Shown here: piece after piece, positions 57,525 through 64,000 of the stretch
Layout of the letters: each line of letters begins with the position of its first letter
Numbering within the stretch: the stretch's first letter is position 1
Source: Hoeflea sp. BAL378
GTDB taxonomy: Bacteria > Pseudomonadota > Alphaproteobacteria > Rhizobiales > Rhizobiaceae
Length of the DNA: 64,000 nt
Direction of reading: 5' to 3'
NCBI RefSeq assembly: GCF_000759435.1
Contig: NZ_JRJG01000013.1
Span: forward strand, 1 to 64,000
The notes under the pieces: generated by a model
What the model was told of the DNA's origin: nothing
What the model saw: the letters and a program-made list of their open reading frames with translations, nothing else
Databases searched by the model: none
Translations under genes and position numbers: made by a program

Positions 57525-60212
57525 GTGGCAGACCAGAGTTTCACAGACGCGCATGCGCAGACGGTCGGCGATGTCGCCGCCGGGCTCGGAACCGACCCCG
57601 CCACCGGGCTGAGCCCGTCCCGGGTCCAGGAGCGGCTGGAGACGCACGGCCCCAACCAGTTGCGCCGCCAGAAGGCCAAGAGCGCGCTCACGATCCTTGT
57701 GCATCAATTCAGCAGCATCATCGTCTGGCTGCTGGCGGCGGCGGCGGCGATGTCGTTCCTGCTCGGCGACTTCGCCGAGGCGGGCGCCATCCTGGTCGTG
57801 CTGGCGCTGAACGGGGCGATCGGCTTCTTCACCGAGCTCCGGGCGGCGCGGTCGATGGAAGCGCTGATGCGCATCGCCCAGGTCCGCACGCGGGTGCGCC
57901 GGGACGGGCAGGAGCGGATGATCGACGCGCACGGGCTGGTGCCGGGCGATGTCGTCATCCTGGAGGCGGGCGACGTGGTCACCGCCGATCTCAGGATCAG
58001 CCAGGCCTCCAACCTGCAGGCCGACGAATCGGTGCTGACCGGCGAATCCGTCCCCGTGGTCAAGTCGTCGGGCGCGGCCGGCCGCGATTCCGTGCTCGGC
58101 GACCGCACCTCGATGGCGTTCAAGGCAACCGCGATCACCCAGGGCAGCGGCGAGGGGCTGGTGGTCGCCACCGGCATGAACACCGAGATCGGCCGGATCA
58201 GCGCCCTGGTGCAGAGCGCCGCAAGCGAGGCGGCGCCGCTCGAGAAGCGGCTCGACCGGCTCGGGCGCCGGCTGGTGTGGCTCACCTTCGGGCTCGCCGC
58301 GCTGACCATCGGCGCGGGCATCCTGCGCGGCCATGACCTGGTCGCGATGATCCAGACCGGCGTGGCGCTGGCCGTGGCCGCCGTGCCCGAAGGGCTGCCG
58401 GTGGTGGCCACGCTGTCGCTGGCGCGCGGCATGTGGCGGATGAGCCAGCGCAACGCGGTGATCACGCGGCTGTCTTCGGTGGAGACGCTGGGCGCCACCA
58501 CGGTGATCCTCACCGACAAGACCGGGACGCTGACCGAAAACAAAATGACGGCGGTCGGCTACCTGCTCGACGGCCGCGACATCACGGTCTCCGGCGACGG
58601 CGACGGCCGGCATTTTGCGGGCGAGGGCGGCCCGGTCGATCCCGCGCGCGACGAGGGCCTTGCCTGGGCGGTGCGGGTCGGGGCGCTGTGCACCAATGCC
58701 GAACTGGGCGACGGCAGCAAGGATGGCCGGGCGGGAGATCCGATGGAGCTGGCGCTGCTGCAGGCGGCCGCCACCGCCGGGCTCACCCATGCGGGCCTGC
58801 TCGCGACCTATCCGGAACTCTGCGAACACGCCTTCGATCCGCTCGCCAAGATGATGGCCACGGTGCATGCCGAGGGCGACGGCTATCTGGTCGCGGTCAA
58901 GGGCGCGCCGGAATCGGTCATCGACAGCGCCGACCTTGTGCTCGGGCCGGGCGGCCCGCGCCCGCTCGGCGCGGCGGGGCGCCGGCAATGGAAGGCGCGC
59001 AGCTCGAAGGCCGCGGCGGAGGGGCTCAGGCTGCTCGGCCTGGCCATGAAGCACAGCGGGCGGGCGGACGACGCTCCCTATGCGGGCCTGACGCTGGTCG
59101 GGCTGGTCTGCCTGGCCGATCCGGTGCGCGAGGATGTCCGTCCGGCGATCGCTGCGAGCCGGGCGGCCGGGGTCCGGGTCATCATGCTGACCGGCGACCA
59201 TGCCGACACGGCGGCCGCCATCGCAAGGCAGGCGGGGCTCGGCGACGGCGTATTGACGGTGATCGAGGGCAGCGAGCTCATCGGCGTTGATCCGGACACG
59301 GTGAGCGCAGAGCTGCGCGAGCGGGTGCTGTCGGCCGACGTGTTCGCCCGGGTCGCGCCGGAAACCAAGCTCGTGCTTGTCTCGATCTTCCAGAAGGCCG
59401 GCCATGTGGTGGCAATGACCGGCGACGGCGTCAACGACGCGCCGGCGCTGAAGAAGGCCGACATCGGCATCGCCATGGGCAAGCGCGGCACCCAGGTGGC
59501 CCAGGAAGCCGCGCACATGGTGCTGCGCGACGACAAGTTCGCCACCATCCTCTCGGCCATGCGTCAGGGCCGGGTGATCTTCGACAATATCCGCAAGTTC
59601 GTGGTCTATCTGATGAGCTGCAATGTCAGCGAGGTGCTGGTGGTCGGCCTCGCCGTCGGCGTCGGCCTGCCGATGCCGCTGCTGCCGCTGCAGATCCTGT
59701 TCCTCAACCTGATCACCGACGTGTTTCCGGCCTTCGCACTGGGGCTCGGCCGCGGCGACGACAGCGTCATGCGCAAGCCGCCGCGCGACCCCCAGGATTC
59801 GATCCTGGACGGGGCGCGCTGGATGCTGATCGGCGTGCTCGGGGGCCTGATCACGCTCGCCACGCTCGGCGCCTTCCTGCTGGCGCTGTCCTGGCTCGGG
59901 CTCGAGCCCGGCGCCGCCGTCACCGTGGCCTTCGTGACGCTGGCGCTGGCGCAGTTGTGGAACGTGTTCACCATGCGCGACCCCGGGTCGGGCCTGTTCA
60001 ACAACGAGGTCACCCGCAACCTCTATGTCTGGGGCGCGCTCGTGCTCTGCCTCGGGCTTGTCGGCCTGGCGCTGTGGCTGCCGGCGCTGGCGGACCTCTT
60101 GGGATTGCCGAGCCCCGGCCCGCAGGGCCTGGCGCTGGCCTTCGCGGCGAGCCTTGCGCCGCTGGTGCTGGGCCAGGCCTGGCTGGCCGTGGCGCGGCCC
60201 GGCAGGAGCTAG
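57525..60212 (+). CDS. Type II cation-transporting P-type ATPase (Ca2+-ATPase-like)
   Basis: 895 residues. N-terminal cation ATPase domain, ten likely membrane helices, actuator loop LTGESVPV (about 174-181), phosphorylation site D331 in DKTGTLT, and hinge GDGVNDAPALKKADIG. The M4 motif AAVPEGLPV and the M6 motif NLITDVFPA fit the Ca2+-type IIA pumps, though Na+ or Mn2+ transport is possible. It starts with GTG, 6 bases after CAGGAG. A palindromic repeat begins 12 bases after the stop. Confidence 0.93.
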   Translation: MADQSFTDAHAQTVGDVAAGLGTDPATGLSPSRVQERLETHGPNQLRRQKAKSALTILVHQFSSIIVWLLAAAAAMSFLLGDFAEAGAILVVLALNGAIGFFTELRAARSMEALMRIAQVRTRVRRDGQERMIDAHGLVPGDVVILEAGDVVTADLRISQASNLQADESVLTGESVPVVKSSGAAGRDSVLGDRTSMAFKATAITQGSGEGLVVATGMNTEIGRISALVQSAASEAAPLEKRLDRLGRRLVWLTFGLAALTIGAGILRGHDLVAMIQTGVALAVAAVPEGLPVVATLSLARGMWRMSQRNAVITRLSSVETLGATTVILTDKTGTLTENKMTAVGYLLDGRDITVSGDGDGRHFAGEGGPVDPARDEGLAWAVRVGALCTNAELGDGSKDGRAGDPMELALLQAAATAGLTHAGLLATYPELCEHAFDPLAKMMATVHAEGDGYLVAVKGAPESVIDSADLVLGPGGPRPLGAAGRRQWKARSSKAAAEGLRLLGLAMKHSGRADDAPYAGLTLVGLVCLADPVREDVRPAIAASRAAGVRVIMLTGDHADTAAAIARQAGLGDGVLTVIEGSELIGVDPDTVSAELRERVLSADVFARVAPETKLVLVSIFQKAGHVVAMTGDGVNDAPALKKADIGIAMGKRGTQVAQEAAHMVLRDDKFATILSAMRQGRVIFDNIRKFVVYLMSCNVSEVLVVGLAVGVGLPMPLLPLQILFLNLITDVFPAFALGLGRGDDSVMRKPPRDPQDSILDGARWMLIGVLGGLITLATLGAFLLALSWLGLEPGAAVTVAFVTLALAQLWNVFTMRDPGSGLFNNEVTRNLYVWGALVLCLGLVGLALWLPALADLLGLPSPGPQGLALAFAASLAPLVLGQAWLAVARPGRS

Positions 60213-60223
60213 GTCGGCTGAGG

Positions 60224-60295
60224 TCGGGGACAGTTTACTTTTCACCGGATGCTGTGGAGCACCTCGCTTTCGCGGGAAAAGTAAACTGTCCCCGA
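60224..60295. repeat. Long-armed palindromic repeat, copy 2
   Basis: The 19-base arm TCGGGGACAGTTTACTTTT (60224-60242) is exactly inverted at 60277-60295 around a 34-base core. It sits between the stops of the convergent ATPase and DUF486 genes and could act as a bidirectional terminator. The core shares GCTGT-GGAG-AC with copy 3. Confidence 0.9.
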
Positions 60296-60300
60296 TATGC

Positions 60301-60654
60301 CTATCCCCTGAAGATCAACGCGGCGCCGGCGGCGATCAGCGCGAAGCCGCCCAGATGGTTCCAGCCGAGCGGCTCCTTGAGCACGATGACCGAGAAGCCG
60401 GCGAAGACGATCAGCGTGATCACTTCCTGCATGGTCTTGAGCTCGGCCGCCGACCAGACCGCGTGGCCGATGCGGTTGGCGGGCACGGCCAGGCAGTACT
60501 CGAAGAAGGCGATGCCCCAGGAGACGCCGATCACGATCAGGAGCGGCGTCGACTTGAACTTGAGATGGCCGTACCAGGCGAAGGTCATGAAGATGTTCGA
60601 GGCCGCCAGCAGCAGGACCGGCAGCCATTTGATGGCGAAGGGCGAGAGTGTCAT
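60301..60654 (-). CDS. DUF486/DMT-family small membrane protein
   Basis: 117 residues with four membrane helices. Typical family blocks: LLLAASNIFMTFAWYGHLKF, FFEYCLAVPANRIGH, LKTMQEVITL and KEPLGWNHLGGF. These belong to the drug/metabolite transporter superfamily, with unknown substrate. The start at 60654 (MTLSPFAIKW) is the first with the conserved N terminus; upstream readings run into the palindromic repeat. Palindromic repeats flank the gene on both sides. Confidence 0.9.
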   Translation of the reverse strand: MTLSPFAIKWLPVLLLAASNIFMTFAWYGHLKFKSTPLLIVIGVSWGIAFFEYCLAVPANRIGHAVWSAAELKTMQEVITLIVFAGFSVIVLKEPLGWNHLGGFALIAAGAALIFRG

Positions 60655-60726
60655 GGGCGCGGGATTCCGGGAGCGGGATGCAACGGAAATCCCTGCGGAT
60701 ATTTCGGGGCCGGCGTCAAGGGAGGG

Positions 60727-60837
60727 CCGGGGACAGTTTACTTTTTCGCGCATGACAAGCTGTTGGAGAACATTCAACCTGTACGCGAAAAAGTAAACTG
60801 TCCCCGAACTTCGCGCATAAAGTAAACTGTCCCCGAA
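60727..60837. repeat. Long-armed palindromic repeat, copy 3, with an extra arm
   Basis: Perfect 23-base arms (60728-60750 and 60784-60806) surround a 33-base core. A third arm, AAAGTAAACTGTCCCCGAA (60819-60837), follows in the same orientation as the right arm, 12 bases after it, and ends 12 bases before the stop of the gamma-glutamyltransferase gene. The gap between DUF486 and that gene is otherwise empty. Confidence 0.9.
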
Positions 60838-60848
60838 TTGCCCGACCT

Positions 60849-62582
60849 TTAGTACCCCACCGTCGCCGAGCCGGTCTGGCGCGGGTCCGAGGCGCCGAGC
60901 AGCAGGCCGTTGTCGGCGTCGACATGGATCGACTGGGTCGAGCCCATGACGCTGCCGACCGCGATCGTGTGGCCCTTGGCCTCGAGCGCGGCCACCGTGT
61001 CGCGGCTCAGCCCGCCGTCCTCGACGCGGATCTCGTCGGGCAGCCACTGGTGGTGGATGCGCGATGCATGCGTCGCCTCGGCCACGTTCATCTTGTGGTC
61101 GATCATGTTGGAGATCATCTGCAGCGTGGTGGTGATGATGCGCGAGCCGCCGGGGCTGCCGGTGACGAGATAGGGCTTGCCGTCCTTGAGCACGATCGTC
61201 GGGCTCATTGAGGACAGCGGCCGCTTGGCCGGCGCAACCGCGTTCGCCTCGCCGCCAATCAGGCCGTAGGCGTTGGGAACGCCCGGCTTGGCGGAGAAAT
61301 CGTCCATCTCGTTGTTGAGCAGCACGCCCGCGCCCTTGGCGGTGATCCCCGAGCCATAGGAGAAATTCAGCGTGTAGGTGTTGGAGACCGCGTTGCCGTC
61401 CTTGTCGACGATGGAGAAATGGGTGGTCTGGTCGCTCTCGTAGGGCGCCAGATCCCCCGGCTTGATCGAGGCCGAGGGCGTGGCGCGGTTCAAGCTGATG
61501 CCCTCGCGGATCTTCGCCGCATAGGCCTTCGAGGTGAGTGCTGCGACCGGCACGTCGTTGAAATCCGGGTCGCCCAGATATTCCGAGCGGTCGGCATAGG
61601 CCCGCTTCATCGCTTCCGCCATCAGGTGGATGGTTTCCGAGGAATTGTGCCCGAGGAAGCCGATCGGATAGTCCTCCAGCACGTTGAGGATCTCGATGAT
61701 GTGGACGCCGCCCGAGCTCGGCGGCGGCATCGAGACGATGTCGTAGCCGCGGTAGCTGCCGCGCACCGGCTCGCGGATCACCGCCTTGTAGCCCGCCAGG
61801 TCCTCGAGGCTTATCGATCCGCCGGCGTCCTTGACCGAGGCGACGATGGCCTCGGCGACGGCGCCCTTGTAGAAGCCGTCCGGACCCAGTTCGGCGATCT
61901 TCTTCAGCGTCGCGGCGAGATCGGGCTGCCTGAGCACGTCGCCGGGCTCGTAGAAGCCGCCGTCGGGCTTGTAGAAGATCTCGGCAGAGGCCGGCCAGGC
62001 CTTGAGCCGCTTTTCGAGCGCCTTCAGGCTGTCGGCGAGGTCGGCCGTCACGGTGATGCCCTCCTCGGCGAGCCGGATCGCGGGTGCCGCGGCCTGGGCC
62101 AGCGTCATCGTGCCATAGGTCTCGAGCGCCATCTGCATCCCGGCCACGGTGCCGGGCACGCCGACGGCGAGGCCGTGATAGCGCGACAGCGTGCTGTCGG
62201 CATTGCCCTCGGCGTCGAGATACATGTCGCGGGTGGCGCTCGCGGGCGCCATCTCGCGGTAGTCGATCGCCTTGGTCTCGCCGCTCTTGGCGTCATGCAC
62301 CAGCATGAAGCCGCCGCCGCCGAGGTTTCCGGCGCGGGGCAGGGTGACGGCCAGCGCCAGCGCCACGGCGACGCCGGCATCGACCGCGTTGCCGCCGTCC
62401 TTCAGCACCTGGAGCCCGACCTCCGCCGCCACCTTCTCCTGGACCGAGACCATCGCCTCTTTCGCCCAGACCGGATGCACCGCATCCATCGACGAATAGA
62501 TCGCCGCTTCCTGGGCGAAGGTGGGCAGGGGCGAGAGCGCGATCAGCGCGGCGGAGGCGAGGGCAGGGAGCAGGCGGGACAT
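60849..62582 (-). CDS. ggt: Gamma-glutamyltransferase
   Basis: 577 residues, exported (signal 1-23, TFA-Q). It cleaves gamma-glutamyl bonds, for example of glutathione, in the periplasm. The N-terminal substrate block NLGGGGFMLVHD, the autocleavage/nucleophile threonine in DQTTHFSIVD, and GSPGGSRIITTTLQ and PLSSMSPTIV in the small subunit are typical, so maturation into two chains is expected. The start at 62582 follows AAAGGAC. Its last codons are next to palindromic repeat copy 3. Confidence 0.94.
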   Translation of the reverse strand: MSRLLPALASAALIALSPLPTFAQEAAIYSSMDAVHPVWAKEAMVSVQEKVAAEVGLQVLKDGGNAVDAGVAVALALAVTLPRAGNLGGGGFMLVHDAKSGETKAIDYREMAPASATRDMYLDAEGNADSTLSRYHGLAVGVPGTVAGMQMALETYGTMTLAQAAAPAIRLAEEGITVTADLADSLKALEKRLKAWPASAEIFYKPDGGFYEPGDVLRQPDLAATLKKIAELGPDGFYKGAVAEAIVASVKDAGGSISLEDLAGYKAVIREPVRGSYRGYDIVSMPPPSSGGVHIIEILNVLEDYPIGFLGHNSSETIHLMAEAMKRAYADRSEYLGDPDFNDVPVAALTSKAYAAKIREGISLNRATPSASIKPGDLAPYESDQTTHFSIVDKDGNAVSNTYTLNFSYGSGITAKGAGVLLNNEMDDFSAKPGVPNAYGLIGGEANAVAPAKRPLSSMSPTIVLKDGKPYLVTGSPGGSRIITTTLQMISNMIDHKMNVAEATHASRIHHQWLPDEIRVEDGGLSRDTVAALEAKGHTIAVGSVMGSTQSIHVDADNGLLLGASDPRQTGSATVGY

Positions 62583-62831
62583 CGGCGTGGTCCTTTTAAG
62601 ACTGCCAGGCGGTCGGCCCATGGGGCGGACCGGCGCGGCGCGGTTCCGGAGCATCGGGCCATCGAATGCCACATTGGCGGCCTCGTCAACCCGGAACGGC
62701 GCTTTGTCCGGCCGCGACTTGCGCCGCAGGGACGCCGCTGCGGCCCGATTCCGCGGGTCATGCCCTTTGCCGCGCCCGCGCCGCACCCTATCTATCAGCC
62801 ATGACCGTATCCCGCACACTCTCGTCCTGAC

Positions 62832-63518
62832 ATGGCCTTCCTCGGCATCATCGCGCTGCTCGCTGCGCTGGCGCTGGTCTACGGGCCGCAGTTCTGGGTC
62901 GGCCACACCCTGCGCAAGCACAGCGCCGAGCGGCCGGATTTTCCCGGCACCGGCGGCGAGATGGCGCGGCACCTGGTCGAGCGGCTGGCGCTCGAGGGCG
63001 TCGGCGTCGAGGTGACCGAGGCGGGCGACCACTACGACCCCGAAAGCCGCACGGTGCGGCTGTCCCGGGCCAATCATGACGGGGCGAGCCTCACCGCCGT
63101 GGCGGTCGCCGCCCACGAGGTCGGCCACGCGCTGCAGCACCAGCGCGGCGAGCGGGGGCTGGCGCTCAGGCAGAAGCTGGCCTCCTTCGCCATCGCCACC
63201 GACCGCATCGCCTCGATCTTCTTCATCGCCGCGCCGATCCTCGCCATCGCGCTGCGCGCGCCCGCGGCCATGCTCGCCCTGGCGGCGATCGGCATCGGGC
63301 TTTTGAGCGTGCGGGTGCTCGTGCATCTGGTGACGCTGCCGGTCGAATATGACGCGAGCTTCAACAAGGCGCTGCCGATCCTGCGCGAGGGCAACTATCT
63401 CAGTGACGACGATCTCAAGGGCGCCAGCAGCGTGCTCCGCGCCGCAGCACTCACCTATGTCGCCGCCGCGCTCATGAGCCTCCTCAACCTCGCGCGCTGG
63501 TTCCGGTTCATGCGGTGA
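62832..63518 (+). CDS. Membrane zinc metallopeptidase, YugP type
   Basis: 228 residues. One N-terminal helix, then the zinc motif HEVGHALQH at 95-103, and two or three C-terminal helices (about 117-160 and 205-222). This is the neutral zinc peptidase family of YugP; substrates are unknown. The ATG at 62832 is the first possible start. A 9-codon reading frame ends 1 base before it (62801-62830) but has no ribosome-binding site. The 249-base gap before it is shared with the divergent gamma-glutamyltransferase gene. Confidence 0.88.
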   Translation: MAFLGIIALLAALALVYGPQFWVGHTLRKHSAERPDFPGTGGEMARHLVERLALEGVGVEVTEAGDHYDPESRTVRLSRANHDGASLTAVAVAAHEVGHALQHQRGERGLALRQKLASFAIATDRIASIFFIAAPILAIALRAPAAMLALAAIGIGLLSVRVLVHLVTLPVEYDASFNKALPILREGNYLSDDDLKGASSVLRAAALTYVAAALMSLLNLARWFRFMR

Positions 63519-63533
63519 CGGCAGACCTGGGCG

Positions 63534-63545
63534 CCTGGCGCCAGG
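63534..63545. repeat. 12-base perfect palindrome after the zinc peptidase gene
   Basis: CCTGGCGCCAGG, 16 bases after the stop. It could form a short stem in RNA but has no T-run. The remaining bases to 63693 hold only the ribosome-binding site of the next gene. Confidence 0.35.
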
Positions 63546-63693
63546 GGGGCGGCGGACGGCGAGATCACGGCCAGCGGATTGTTGCGATCTGCCGGGCGAG
63601 TCCGCTCCAATCCCCCCGAGCGCCCAATTAAGCGCTTGTTCGGGGACCACCATTGGTGCCAGTCTAGAGATCCAAGTGCAGGAGGGCATCTTC

Positions 63694-64000
63694 GTGTTTC
63701 ACGGCAAGGTACTGGTCGCCCAGGGAGGTGGTCCGACGGCGGTCATCAACCAGTCCATGGTGGGGGCGGTCCTGGAATCGCGCAAGTTCCGCAAGGTCGA
63801 GCTGATCTACGGCGCGGTCCACGGCGTGCGCGGAATCCTCGACGAGGATTTCTACGATCTCACCCAGGAGACCACCCACAATCTGGAGATGGTCGCCAAT
63901 ACCCCGTCCTCGGCGCTCGGCTCGACGCGCGACAAGCCGGACCTGAAATACTGCCAGGAGATATTCAAGGTCCTGCGCGCGCACGAGATCGGCTATTTCT
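63694..64000 (+). CDS. 6-phosphofructokinase family, probably PPi type, 3' end outside window
   Basis: Only the first 102 residues are visible. The N terminus KVLVAQGGGPTAVINQSMVG is the nucleotide/phosphate loop of phosphofructokinases, and LIYGAVHGVRGILDEDFYDL and SSALGSTRDKP follow in the usual order. GGGPTAVIN rather than the GGD-type loop and the spacing suggest the pyrophosphate-dependent or long clade. It would phosphorylate fructose 6-phosphate in glycolysis. The start is GTG at 63694, with GGAGGG at 63681-63686, 7 bases before it. Confidence 0.85.
   Translation, partial: MFHGKVLVAQGGGPTAVINQSMVGAVLESRKFRKVELIYGAVHGVRGILDEDFYDLTQETTHNLEMVANTPSSALGSTRDKPDLKYCQEIFKVLRAHEIGYF

Noticed and set aside
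62801-62830. Nine-codon frame just before the zinc peptidase start
   Set aside because: No ribosome-binding site; probably chance.
62583-63689. Upstream in-frame extension of gamma-glutamyltransferase
   Set aside because: Antisense to the zinc peptidase gene; the signal peptide marks the start at 62582.

Overview
The window reads as chromosomal DNA of a high-GC alphaproteobacterium of the order Hyphomicrobiales (Rhizobiales). The main reasons are the complete division and cell-wall (dcw) cluster in the order mraZ-rsmH-ftsL-ftsI-murE-murF-mraY-murD-ftsW-murG-murC-murB ... ddl-ftsQ-ftsA-ftsZ-lpxC-bamD-recN ... ligA, an FtsZ with a long Ala/Pro/Gln-rich linker, the meso-diaminopimelate type of MurE, and regulatory sites of alphaproteobacterial type (a GAAC-N7-GAAC LexA box, a TTAA-N7-TTAA CtrA box). 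Genus cannot be fixed from the sequence. No rRNA, tRNA, CRISPR array, insertion sequence or intact prophage was seen.

Layout. Positions 1-10,000 hold the 3' end of a 5-formyltetrahydrofolate cyclo-ligase; a leftward four-gene module for a Tat-exported molybdenum hydroxylase (IorA/IorB-like subunits, a CXXCH cytochrome and a small membrane protein) with a divergent TetR regulator and a candidate operator; a chemoreceptor; and three ordinary single genes. Positions 10,000-24,025 are the first dcw block, tightly packed with many 4-base stop/start overlaps and preceded by an array of 10-base-spaced CCCA repeats that fits an MraZ operator. Positions 24,026-29,503 are a non-dcw insertion between murB and ddl: a GFA-family gene, a markedly AT-rich gene of unknown function behind a promoter with a LexA box, two tandem membrane GGDEF paralogues with a duplicated upstream element, and a P1-family peptidase. 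Positions 29,504-41,324 are the second dcw block plus lpxC, bamD, recN and ligA; a strong terminator and a CtrA-type promoter separate ftsZ from lpxC.

Positions 41,325-64,000 are mixed housekeeping and accessory genes: a PAS-GGDEF-EAL protein, a phosphate transporter with a Pho box, a spermidine-synthase-like protein, a PQQ dehydrogenase whose membrane anchor appears to be a separate gene, AzlCD, aminopeptidase P, PrmA, a cation/proton antiporter, a SCO1-type copper chaperone, CreA, a P-type ATPase, a DUF486 protein, gamma-glutamyltransferase, a membrane zinc peptidase and the start of a phosphofructokinase. Three copies of a long-armed palindromic repeat sit in intergenic gaps at 50.3, 60.2 and 60.7 kb. 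Three small genes (45, 57 and 57 codons) were found by reading the gaps directly.

The most interesting leads are the LexA-box-controlled AT-rich gene inside the dcw cluster, the CtrA/GANTC promoter of lpxC, the MraZ-box array, the palindromic repeat family and a compositional mosaic inside ddl. Functions are assigned from recognisable motifs only; no database search was run.
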